Origin: CAYOWK01 sp964407665
GTDB lineage: Bacteria; Pseudomonadota; Alphaproteobacteria; Caulobacterales; Hyphomonadaceae
Assembly: GCA_964407665.1 (NCBI GenBank)
Contig: CAYOWK010000052.1
Location: 1-27,073 of the forward strand
Direction of reading: 5' to 3'
DNA: 27,073 nucleotides
The translations under genes and the position numbers were made by a program. Shown here one piece after another: positions 7,216-14,977 of this stretch (positions are counted from its first letter, which is position 1; each line of letters starts with the position of its first letter). The notes under the pieces are model-generated. The model saw nothing but the letters and a program-made list of their open reading frames with translations, searched no databases and was not told the origin of the DNA.

Positions 7216-9570
7216 TCAGTCCGCGTCTTTGTTGGCGCCGACATCCACCTTCACATAGCGTGCGATGGCGTCGATCTGGTCGGCGGTCAGCGTTGTTCCG
7301 AAGCCCGGCATTTCCGGCGCGCCGCGCGTGATGAAGTTCTTCACGTCCGTCAGCGAACCCGTAGTCGTCAGCGCCGGAGCGCTACCCCCCTGGATGCCGC
7401 GGCCCGAAGCGCCGTGGCACATCGCACAGCTGCGATCATAGAGCTCCCTGCCCATGGCCAGCTGGGCGGGCGTCGCCGTGACCGTCTCCTGCGGATCAGC
7501 GGGCGCCCCGGCAGACGCCGTCGCGACCGCGCCATCCGCAGACGGCATCCGCGCGCCCGGCAGAGACAGCACGACCAGTTCGGCCGTCTGCCCCTGCGCC
7601 GACAGCGCCACGGCGATGTACTGCCGCCCGCGGTGCATGTAGGTCATCGGCGCACCGGAGGTCAGCCCCGGCAGCTTGAACTCGCTGACAACGGCGCCGG
7701 TCTTCTTGTCATAGGCCCGGAACATCGGACCGCCCGGATCACCGCCGATGTTGGCGGACTCCGCCATGAACATCAGCGACTTCGTCACCAGCGGACTCGG
7801 ACGCACCGAGATTTGCCCCATGTTGTCGAAGTCGAGTTTGAGCCCTTTCAGCGCCGGATGGTTACGGATCTCGTCAGGCGCGCCGCCGATGGACCGCGTC
7901 CAGGTGTGCTCGCCCTTGTTCATGTCGGTCGCCGTCACCAGCGCCCATGGCGGACGGTTGAGCGGCAGTCCGTTCGGCAGCCGCATGACGCCGCCGCTGA
8001 CCGGCGCATATTTCCACTCGGTCTTCGTGGGATCGGCAGGCCGCAGACCAATCGCCATGAAGGTGTTGCGGGTCGGCGTGAACAGCGTGTTCGTCTCGAC
8101 GTCCACCGCCCCGCCATTCCAGTTCGCCCCGCCGCCATAGTTCGGGTAGACGATCGTGCCCTTGTTGGTCCCCGTGATCAGTGTCGGCGGGGTGTACATC
8201 GGCCCCCTCGTGTAGCTCTCCATCATCTTCTTCGCCTCGGCGCGCAGCTCCGGCGTGAAGTCGATGAGGTCTTCCTCGTGATAGCCCAGACGCGAGAACG
8301 GCGCAGGCTTCGTCGGGAAAGGCTGGGTCGGCGACAAGTGCTCGCCCGGCGCGCCCATCTCGGTCGGCACGGGCCGCTCCTCGATCGGCCACACCGGCAC
8401 GCCTGTCACGCGGTCGAACACGAACGCCATGCCCTGCTTCGTCAGCACGGTGACGGCCTTGATCGTCTTGCCGTCCTTCTTCACGTCATGAAGGATCGGA
8501 GCAGCCGGCAGGTCATAGTCCCAGACGCCATGGTGCAGGATCTGGAAGTGCCAGATCCGCTTGCCGGTCTTGGCGTCGACACAGACGATGGTCTCGCCGA
8601 ACAGTCCGTCGCCCGGCTTGTCGCCGCCCCACCAGTTGTTGGTCGAGCTCTCCACCGGCAGGTAGACATAGCCCAGCTCCGGATCGGCCGACATCATCGA
8701 CCACACGGACGCCGCGCCGAAATCCTTCCAGCTGTCATTCTTCCACGTATCGTTGCCAAACTCGCCCGGACGCGGGATCGTGTGGAACGTCCACAGCTTC
8801 TTGCCTGTGCGAACGTCATATCCGCGAATGTAGCCCGGTGTGCCGCCCTTGGTCGGGATGGTGTCGTCGCCGATCACCTGGATAACGATCACATCGCCCA
8901 CCACGATTCCGGGCGCCGTCGAGTTGATGTCCTGCACCGTGCGCGGATCATCGGGCGGCAGCAGGTCCTTCTTGAGATCGACCTGGCCGCCGGCGCCAAA
9001 CGCCGGATCGGGCTTCCCGGTCACCGCGTCGATGGACAGCAGGCGACCATCAATCGTGTTGTGCAGGATCCGCTTCGATCTGCCGTCGGTCCAGTAGGAC
9101 ACTGCACGGCTGCCGCCCGAGAAGGCGCGCGTTGAAGGTTTGCGATACGGATCAGGCGTATGGATCCACAGCGTCGCGCCCGTCGAGGGATCAATGGCGG
9201 CGATCTGGGAGCCGCCCGTCGGCGTGTAGAGCACGCCGTCCACCATCAGCGGCGTGGCCTTCCAGTTGGCGTTGGGCCGCCCCTGGATATCCGTCGCCTT
9301 CCAGCGCCAGGCGATTTCCAGCTCGCCCACATTGCCGGCGTTGATCTGGTCCAGCGGCGAATAGCGTGTGTTGCCGGGATCGCCGCCCCACGTCACCCAC
9401 TCGCCAGCGGCGCGTGTCATCGGACCGTGATCGAACTGTCCGGGGAATGCGGCGACGGCCTCTGCGCCCGCCTGCCCGGCCGGGGCCGGCGCCTGGGTAC
9501 AGGCCACGGCAAGAGCCAGAACGGCCGCGCCAGCCGCCAGCACGCCACGCCTGTTGGCGAACCACTTCAT
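7216..9570 (-). CDS. PQQ-dependent dehydrogenase with C-terminal cytochrome c
   Basis: A 784-residue periplasmic quinohaemoprotein. It has a signal sequence with a possible lipobox (LAVAC, Cys24). An eight-bladed PQQ propeller domain of roughly 600 residues follows, with W-motif-like repeats such as GATLWIHTP, GKKLWTFHT and GKRIWHFQ and the segment WVTWGGDPGNTRYSPLDQI. A class I cytochrome c domain follows: haem site CAMCH (715-719), with the axial Met probably in APEMPGFG (Met754). There is no vicinal Cys-Cys pair of the methanol-dehydrogenase type. The propeller resembles the glucose/quinate-type branch, usually annotated as glucose dehydrogenase. It should oxidise an alcohol or aldose and pass electrons from PQQ through haem c to the respiratory chain. 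No PQQ biosynthesis genes are in the window. The ATG at 9570 follows GGGGAGGAA. Confidence 0.9.
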   Translation of the reverse strand: MKWFANRRGVLAAGAAVLALAVACTQAPAPAGQAGAEAVAAFPGQFDHGPMTRAAGEWVTWGGDPGNTRYSPLDQINAGNVGELEIAWRWKATDIQGRPNANWKATPLMVDGVLYTPTGGSQIAAIDPSTGATLWIHTPDPYRKPSTRAFSGGSRAVSYWTDGRSKRILHNTIDGRLLSIDAVTGKPDPAFGAGGQVDLKKDLLPPDDPRTVQDINSTAPGIVVGDVIVIQVIGDDTIPTKGGTPGYIRGYDVRTGKKLWTFHTIPRPGEFGNDTWKNDSWKDFGAASVWSMMSADPELGYVYLPVESSTNNWWGGDKPGDGLFGETIVCVDAKTGKRIWHFQILHHGVWDYDLPAAPILHDVKKDGKTIKAVTVLTKQGMAFVFDRVTGVPVWPIEERPVPTEMGAPGEHLSPTQPFPTKPAPFSRLGYHEEDLIDFTPELRAEAKKMMESYTRGPMYTPPTLITGTNKGTIVYPNYGGGANWNGGAVDVETNTLFTPTRNTFMAIGLRPADPTKTEWKYAPVSGGVMRLPNGLPLNRPPWALVTATDMNKGEHTWTRSIGGAPDEIRNHPALKGLKLDFDNMGQISVRPSPLVTKSLMFMAESANIGGDPGGPMFRAYDKKTGAVVSEFKLPGLTSGAPMTYMHRGRQYIAVALSAQGQTAELVVLSLPGARMPSADGAVATASAGAPADPQETVTATPAQLAMGRELYDRSCAMCHGASGRGIQGGSAPALTTTGSLTDVKNFITRGAPEMPGFGTTLTADQIDAIARYVKVDVGANKDAD

Positions 9571-9959
9571 CTGTTCCTCCCCGAACAACACGCCGCATTT
9601 TCCTGCGGACTATTATTGCCGTCTATCCTGACTGTTGATCCTCCCGATTGTCAAAATTGTAAAGGCCCCGACGTCGAACTGTGGCCATCGACACTCCAAT
9701 CGGACGGCAAAATGAACCAGAAGCCCTGGCCGGCTTCCGCCAGGAGCTGGACGGCAGCGCGTATCGCGCCGCGTCCGCCTTCATCCGGATGAGAACGTGC
9801 ACAAGGCCATCAGTCGGTTTGGCGCCCTTCAGATTTGCGAAGGATCAAAGAAACTTCGCCGGGGTCCGCTGCGTCTGGACGGCGAACGAACATGCGCCTA
9901 AGGGCAGATTCCCGCTCCCAAGGAACCGGTCGCGCTTACGCGCCGCATGACAAAAGCGC
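9571..9959. other. divergent intergenic region
   Basis: About 390 bases between the PQQ dehydrogenase and flippase start codons. On the minus strand there is TTGACA (complement of 9651-9656), a possible -35 element, and then the 16-bp dyad at 9619-9634. The half nearest the flippase contains open frames with no ribosome-binding site and no family resemblance. I see no gene there. Confidence 0.5.
9619..9634 (-). promoter_or_regulatory. 16-bp dyad upstream of the PQQ dehydrogenase operon
   Basis: CCGTCTATCCTGACTG on the plus strand matches the dyad at 4340-4355 in 13 of 16 positions. It lies 48 bases before the ATG at 9570, almost the same distance as its counterpart. Similar sequence and position before two units that both encode the same unknown family suggest a shared regulator. 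Confidence 0.45.
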
Positions 9960-11408
9960 ATGAGTTCGGACCAGCCCTCTCCATCCAGGCCCCAAGGCGT
10001 GGGCGCTGCCCTGATAGCCGCCGCACGGGTTTGCTCGCAGGGTGCGCAACTTCTGCTCATGCTCGTCGCGGTCCGATTTCTTGGCGTGGCGGAGTTCGGC
10101 TACTATGCGCTGGCTTCGGCGGCGGTGCTGGGCCTGATTTATCTTGGCGAGGCGGGTTGGCGCGAACGCATCGTGATGGCGGCGACCGACTACGACGTCG
10201 CCCAGGCCCATGGCGCAGCCATACTGGGCGGTGTGGTCTTGGCCGCGACGGGCGCCGGGCTCGGTTTTTGGGCGTCGCAACAGGAATTCGAGCCGCTCGC
10301 CTTTCAGCTTGTGTCGATCCTTTCTGTTGGCGTCGCACTCGCCTCGTTCAGCGCCGCCCAAGCCGGCTTGCTTGTGCGTCGTCGCAAAGCGGTCACCCTG
10401 GCCGCCATCACCGTCACCAGCGAGGGCGCCGGGCTGGCCGCGGGTATCGCCGCCTTCGTTGCCGGTTGGGGCGTCTATGCCCTTGCGGCCTCCCGGTTGA
10501 CGGCGCTCGGCGTGGCGGCGGTCTGCTCTCTTGGCGCGACCCGGTATCTGACGCTTGGAAATGTGTTCTCGCCAAGCGGCGGCGCAGCTTTCGCATTCTC
10601 CCTGCGCATTCTTGCGACGCGGCTCCTGTCCTTCGCCGAACAGAATGGCGGGCTCTTCCTGATCGGGTTTTTTGTCGGACCCACGACGGCCGGCCTGTAT
10701 CGCGCCGGGGCGCGTCTGGCTGCCGCCATTGGCGAAGCGATTGGAGAGACGGCCCGCTATCTGGCGTGGACGAAGCTTGTTGGGCGTCAAGCGAACCTGG
10801 CTCCGACCGGTGCAGTCGGTGAGGAAACTCACATGGCCTTCATCAAGCTGTTGCTGGCCGTGTATGCCCCGCTCTATGTGGGGCTCGCACTCGTTTCCGG
10901 CGAGATGGTGCGTCTCCTGCTCGGCCCGGAGTGGGCGCCAGCAGCGCAGATTTCTGCGGCCCTCGCGATCCGGCAGCTTCTGCTCTCTCCCAAGGTGGTG
11001 TCGGAGCCGCTCCTGGCGGCGAGGCGTGACATCAAGTGGTTGCCGCGGTTGGGATTCGCCTCTCTGGCGATTACAATTGTGTTCACGAGCGCAACCGCTC
11101 CATTTGGGCTGACCGCTATCGCGTGGGGACAGATTGGAGCGGCGCTTTGCATCGTGCCTCTGTTGATCTGGGTGCAGCAGACAGTGGCTGGCGTTCGCTG
11201 GGCCGCAGTTGCTTTGCGCCTTGTGCCCGTTGCGGTTGCAGCAAGTGCGCTGGCAGCAGCCGTGCTTGTCGTGGGCTTGGTGCTGCCACAGTGGCCAACA
11301 CTGCTCTTGTTTGCCGCCAAAGTGATCGCAGGATTTATCGCATACGCCGCCGCACTGCTGGTGCTTGATTTCAGGTGGACTGTAACAACCGTTAAGAATA
11401 TCGTTTAA
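9960..11408 (+). CDS. Wzx-type polysaccharide flippase
   Basis: A 482-residue integral membrane protein with about 12 to 14 hydrophobic segments spread along its length. Loops and small-residue-rich helices are typical of oligosaccharidyl-lipid flippases of the MVF/MOP superfamily (Wzx, RfbX). Marks include the N-terminal AARVCSQGAQLLLMLVAVRFLG helix, then EFGYYALASA, the FFVGPTTAGLYRAGARLA segment and the central LVSGEMVRLLLGPEW loop, all characteristic of the family. It would flip lipid-linked sugar repeat units across the inner membrane for an exopolysaccharide or O-antigen. The ATG at 9960 lacks a good ribosome-binding site, so the exact start is uncertain. The glycosyltransferase gene begins only a few bases after the stop codon, and a second one overlaps it, forming a three-gene operon. 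Confidence 0.85.
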   Translation: MSSDQPSPSRPQGVGAALIAAARVCSQGAQLLLMLVAVRFLGVAEFGYYALASAAVLGLIYLGEAGWRERIVMAATDYDVAQAHGAAILGGVVLAATGAGLGFWASQQEFEPLAFQLVSILSVGVALASFSAAQAGLLVRRRKAVTLAAITVTSEGAGLAAGIAAFVAGWGVYALAASRLTALGVAAVCSLGATRYLTLGNVFSPSGGAAFAFSLRILATRLLSFAEQNGGLFLIGFFVGPTTAGLYRAGARLAAAIGEAIGETARYLAWTKLVGRQANLAPTGAVGEETHMAFIKLLLAVYAPLYVGLALVSGEMVRLLLGPEWAPAAQISAALAIRQLLLSPKVVSEPLLAARRDIKWLPRLGFASLAITIVFTSATAPFGLTAIAWGQIGAALCIVPLLIWVQQTVAGVRWAAVALRLVPVAVAASALAAAVLVVGLVLPQWPTLLLFAAKVIAGFIAYAAALLVLDFRWTVTTVKNIV

Positions 11409-11415
11409 ATGCGCA

Positions 11416-12450
11416 GTGGGGGCCAGCCGTGCGCTGCAGGGGAACATAATCGTCGTGGACGGACAGCCGAGTCTCGCGCCCTTGTCGGTCGGGTTCGTTT
11501 TTGAACTCGATAACATCCGTACCTCCGCGATCTGGCGCGCGGACGCCATGCTGGAACAGGTCGTGCGTCAGATCGGGCGCCAATCGAACCGTCTTGTAGA
11601 ACCGGCCCAGTTCATCATCGTTTACGATCCCAGCACCCTGCCCCCATCCGAGGTCGAGGGCTTTCTGGCCAAGCACGACCTGTCGCAATATCGCTTTCTC
11701 GACTTCCAGCTGATCGCCAAAGAGGGTCTCGGGTACTACGCCCAGAAGAACTACGGCGCGAAGCTGATCCAGCGCGACCTCATTTTCCTGATCGACAGCG
11801 ACATAGTCGTGGAAGACGAATGGTTCGAACGGCTGGTTGCCGCATTCGACGATCCCAGCGTCGCCGTCGCCTTCGGGAATGTGCGGCTGGAATCGAACAC
11901 GTTCTTCGAAAGGGCGTTTGCGCTTTCGACGCCGGCGTTCAGCATGAACACGCCACAGGCCGAACGCGAAGAGGTCGAGGCTTTCCTCGCGAACAATGTT
12001 GCGTTTCGCAAGTCGGCTTTCCAGGGAGATTTTTTTCCCGGGAGCGAAGCATACCGGGGCCATTGCCGGATCGCTTCGGACCGCATCACGGAAGCTGGAG
12101 GCAAGATTCATCGCGTCAACAGCGCGCGCGGGATGCATCCCGCTCCAAATGGCGTTCGTCACTTTGTCCTGCGCGCCCTGGTTGAGGGCCATGACGAAGT
12201 TGTTCTGACTCGCGCAGGTCAGGGCCCGCGCTGGAAATCGACTGTCGTCGGTTCTTGCGCGCGGCTCGCGCGATCGGTCGCCAGATCCGCCTCGAGGATT
12301 TTGGGCCGGACGGGACGCTCGATTGGTTTGCGCTGGACGCAAATCCCCGGCGCCCTCTGCGTCGCGGTAGCATACTTCGGTCTTCGCTTTTGCGGCGAAG
12401 TTGCAACACTGATCAATCCGCACATCATCCGCGACAATGGCATTCACTGA
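11416..12450 (+). CDS. family 2 glycosyltransferase
   Basis: A GT-A fold glycosyltransferase of up to 344 residues. The metal- and nucleotide-sugar-binding DxD motif is clear in DLIFLIDSDIVVEDEWF (Asp127 and Asp129 by this start). An N-terminal beta strand (SVGFVFELDN) and the later acceptor-side segment FLANNVAFRKSAF agree with the family. The product should be cytoplasmic or membrane-associated and add a sugar to the lipid-linked intermediate that the flippase exports; the sugar is unknown. A C-terminal hydrophobic helix (IPGALCVAVAYFGLRFCGEVATL) suggests membrane association. The start is uncertain: GTG at 11416 lies 7 bases after the flippase stop codon without a Shine-Dalgarno sequence, while GTG at 11455 has AGGGGA upstream. 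Confidence 0.8.
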   Translation: MGASRALQGNIIVVDGQPSLAPLSVGFVFELDNIRTSAIWRADAMLEQVVRQIGRQSNRLVEPAQFIIVYDPSTLPPSEVEGFLAKHDLSQYRFLDFQLIAKEGLGYYAQKNYGAKLIQRDLIFLIDSDIVVEDEWFERLVAAFDDPSVAVAFGNVRLESNTFFERAFALSTPAFSMNTPQAEREEVEAFLANNVAFRKSAFQGDFFPGSEAYRGHCRIASDRITEAGGKIHRVNSARGMHPAPNGVRHFVLRALVEGHDEVVLTRAGQGPRWKSTVVGSCARLARSVARSASRILGRTGRSIGLRWTQIPGALCVAVAYFGLRFCGEVATLINPHIIRDNGIH

Positions 12451-13435
12451 AGCAAATGCTCCGGCGGAGGTAGACACGGCGGGTCTCGACGCCGTGGCGC
12501 GCCGTGGAGGAATCTCGCTCTCAGTCGTCATCGCGACCCATAACCGTCCCGACCTTCTGACCAGCTGTCTAGAGGCGCTGGCTCCGCAGGCCGCTCGGCC
12601 GGACGTGGAAGTGATCATTGTCGACAGCTGCAGCAGCCCTGAGGTCGCCGAGCATGTTCGAACGCTTGCCGCGAAGTGGCGGTTTCTTCACCTGCGACTC
12701 GAACAACCGGGCGTATCGAAAGCGCGCAACGAGGGCGCGGCTCTCGCATCCGCGGATTGGTTCGCCACGCTGGATGACGACGCCATTCCCAAGCAGGGTT
12801 GGGTAGAGGGCGCGCTTGCCGCGATACAGGCAGCGCCGCCCGATGCGGCTTTGATTCAGGGCCGGGTCGAGCCGCTGTGGGTGGACATGGAGCCTGCGCG
12901 TGTAGAGCCGAGGCACGCCCGCTTTCTTTCCATCGTCATGTATGACACCGATCATGAAATGTCGCTGCCGCCGCACTGCGCAGGGGCCAACATGCTGGTT
13001 CGCCGCGACATGCACGCGCGTATCGGCGGCTACGGCGAGAAGTTTGGCCGCGTCCGGAGCGAACTGGTTTCCGGCATCGACACAGACCTGGCCGAACGGC
13101 TTGGGGTCGAGGGCGGACGGGTCTACTACTCCAACAGGTTTGCCGTGAGGCACTTTGTGCCGGCGGTCCGAATGACCGCAGGCTGGTTGCGTGAGCGCTC
13201 GTTGAAGGAAGGCCAGGCGCAGGGGCAAATCATGTTCTCGCGCCGTCCGCCCATGTATCAGGTGGTTTTGTTCGGAAAGCTGATCGCGGCGTTCTGTGCG
13301 CTGACACTGCTGTCGCTCGTGAACCGCCGAAGTCTGGATCTTCTAATCCGCCGTCACGTCAATCTCGGGATGCTGCAACGCGCGCCAGCGATCAGGATCG
13401 TCAGATCCTCGCCCTCGGACGCGCGAAAGTCATAG
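12437..13435 (+). CDS. family 2 glycosyltransferase
   Basis: A 332-residue GT-A glycosyltransferase. It carries the N-terminal nucleotide-binding strand LSVVIATHNRPDLL (28-41), the GVSKARNEGA helix (92-101) and the metal-binding TLDDDAIPKQGW motif (Asp113-115). The acceptor segment CAGANMLVRRD and the catalytic-region SGIDTDLAERL (ED-like position) follow. A C-terminal hydrophobic stretch (QVVLFGKLIAAFCALTLLSLV) probably anchors it to the inner membrane. The ATG at 12437 overlaps the end of the preceding glycosyltransferase by 14 bases, so translation is probably coupled. It is the last gene of the flippase operon. Confidence 0.85.
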   Translation: MAFTEANAPAEVDTAGLDAVARRGGISLSVVIATHNRPDLLTSCLEALAPQAARPDVEVIIVDSCSSPEVAEHVRTLAAKWRFLHLRLEQPGVSKARNEGAALASADWFATLDDDAIPKQGWVEGALAAIQAAPPDAALIQGRVEPLWVDMEPARVEPRHARFLSIVMYDTDHEMSLPPHCAGANMLVRRDMHARIGGYGEKFGRVRSELVSGIDTDLAERLGVEGGRVYYSNRFAVRHFVPAVRMTAGWLRERSLKEGQAQGQIMFSRRPPMYQVVLFGKLIAAFCALTLLSLVNRRSLDLLIRRHVNLGMLQRAPAIRIVRSSPSDARKS

Positions 13436-13476
13436 CCAGCGAACCACGCAGCCTCCAGAGCTGAATTCGAGGTCTG

Positions 13477-13545
13477 CAGGGGGCGCCGGTTTCGAACCGT
13501 CGCCACGCCCCTGGTGCGAGTGGTCCGCACAGAACAAGCCGTTCT
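13477..13545. other. three consecutive hairpins after the polysaccharide operon
   Basis: Three inverted repeats follow one another. The first is CAGGGG (13477-13482) with CCCCTG (13508-13513), around an inner CGGTT/AACCG hairpin. The second is GTGCG (13514-13518) with CGCAC (13526-13530). The third is AGAAC (13531-13535) with GTTCT (13541-13545). None has a T tract, so they may slow transcription, protect the mRNA 3' end, or belong to a structured RNA. Confidence 0.4.
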
Positions 13546-13625
13546 CGGCTGGTCGCCCCCGTTCAGAGGCGCCCAAAAAATCTAGATATCAATTGCGTTA
13601 ACTTGACAGCACCGTCATCGCCCCA

Positions 13626-14714
13626 TCAGAAGCCGCGAGAATGGATGATGCTTTCCCTACCTGCGGGCAAGGAGATGAGCATACCGTCTTCGCCAACCGT
13701 GATCCTGCCGGAAAAGAGATCCGTGGCATCGCCTAGCCAGATCGCTTGCAGGGCGCGAACAGGCAGCGGCGGAGCGATGTGGTAGAATACAAGCTCGCTT
13801 GCGCCTGCCTCGGCGGCGGCCCGCGCCGCATCTTCGGGAGTGGCGTGGTAGTCCGTTATGTCGTTCAGCAGTTTTGCGGTCGTTGTTCGCCCGATATCCT
13901 GCATGGCCGCTGCAAGGCGCTTGACCATCTCCGGATCAAGGGCCTCGTGGAACATCACATCGACGCCTTCGGATGCGGCGACGAAACCCGGATGAAAGAC
14001 AGTATCTCCGCTCAGCGAGATCGAGCGGCCCTTGTAGTCGACACGATAGCCGAAGGCGGGCTCGATTGGCGCATGATCCACGCGTATCGCTGTGATCGTC
14101 ACGCCCGCATCGTCATAGACGACGGTCTGGGCGGACGGGCCGGCCGGCAGGGCAATCTCGATGGCCCGACCACCATAGCCGGCCGGGTTTGCGACATTGC
14201 CGTGATGGGCGATCCGGTAGCCGCGATCAAGGCTGTAGGCAGCATTGAACCCGTTCACGACAGTTGCCGTGCCTTCCGGCCCGGTGACCGGCAGCGGCTC
14301 AGATCTGAAATCGTGCTGGCCGATCCAGGCCATCAGCAGGAGTTCGCCCAAACCATCGATATGATCCGAATGCAGATGCGTCAGGAAGGCGCCTTCCAGT
14401 TCTCCCATCGGAAATCCCATGCGGCCCAGCTTGCGAATGCTGCCTGAGCCGGCGTCGAAGACGAATCCCTGATTGCCGGCAAGTACGCCGATGCAGGCGC
14501 CTGCGGTCCGGTTGTCGGGCATCGGCGAGCCCGTCCCGCAGAGATATACATGCAGCCCGTCGGGCAGTTCCCCGACCGGGTCTGCAGTCACACCGCGCTT
14601 TACCACCGCGTCGTAGGCGCGCCACGTAATAGGTTCCCGGAAAGCAAGAAAGCCGACGACTCCGAGCAGGGCGACAGCAAATACTCCGAGAGTAATCTTG
14701 AGCCATAGTCTCAT
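13626..14714 (-). CDS. membrane-anchored metallo-beta-lactamase-fold hydrolase
   Basis: A 362-residue MBL-fold protein of the RNase Z/arylsulfatase AtsA-like branch. An N-terminal membrane segment (LKITLGVFAVALLGVVGFLAF) places the catalytic domain in the periplasm or tethers it to the inner membrane. The zinc-binding motif HLHSDH is at 113-118. Later metal ligands are expected in SGDTVFHPG (Asp) and FYHIAPPLP (His). The GTGSPMPD loop and the DAGSGS strand fit this branch. RNase Z-like enzymes act on tRNA in the cytoplasm, so the anchored form probably hydrolyses a small ester, lactone or sulfate ester instead; this is inference. The ATG at 14714 follows AAAGGAA; the longer frame to 14840 has no such site. 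The operator-like palindrome at 14843-14857 lies upstream. Confidence 0.8.
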   Translation of the reverse strand: MRLWLKITLGVFAVALLGVVGFLAFREPITWRAYDAVVKRGVTADPVGELPDGLHVYLCGTGSPMPDNRTAGACIGVLAGNQGFVFDAGSGSIRKLGRMGFPMGELEGAFLTHLHSDHIDGLGELLLMAWIGQHDFRSEPLPVTGPEGTATVVNGFNAAYSLDRGYRIAHHGNVANPAGYGGRAIEIALPAGPSAQTVVYDDAGVTITAIRVDHAPIEPAFGYRVDYKGRSISLSGDTVFHPGFVAASEGVDVMFHEALDPEMVKRLAAAMQDIGRTTTAKLLNDITDYHATPEDAARAAAEAGASELVFYHIAPPLPVRALQAIWLGDATDLFSGRITVGEDGMLISLPAGRESIIHSRGF

Positions 14715-14842
14715 GCGGTATTCCTTTCGCAGCACGGGCCGAACGCCGCACACCGACCGCGCATTTGGTTGGAATGAGCGATCCTGCTGTGCGCCCCCTG
14801 TAGCCGGACCGGCGGCGGTCAACGCCACCTGAGCGCCCAAAT

Positions 14843-14857
14843 TAATGTTTTACATTA
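14843..14857 (-). promoter_or_regulatory. 15-bp palindromic operator, site A
   Basis: TAATGTTTTACATTA is a perfect inverted repeat (TAATGT/ACATTA with a 3-base centre), 128 bases before the start codon of the MBL-fold hydrolase. It is the best member of a set of five such sites, one before each transcription unit of the region 13626-25633. Confidence 0.65.
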
Positions 14858-14977
14858 GTAGTCCGCGGAAGCCTTCGATACAAGCCTTGCCCGTCAGACC
14901 CGCCAGAGAAAACACAGGCGAAACTCAAGCTCCAAACGGTCCAGGGATCCGACTACGCGTCCGTTCCCGCGTCATGG

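Noticed and set aside
7132..9135. Long plus-strand open frame opposite the PQQ dehydrogenase
   Set aside because: Mirror of the dehydrogenase coding sequence. Arg-rich composition without motifs; the minus-strand protein has the haem site and propeller repeats.
9681..9950. Possible 89-codon gene before the flippase
   Set aside because: No ribosome-binding site, no hydrophobic or family pattern, and it ends just ahead of the flippase start; probably leader DNA.
13487..13499. TTTCGAA segment resembling a tRNA T-loop
   Set aside because: No D arm, anticodon arm or acceptor stem can be built around it on either strand; it is the tip of a hairpin.
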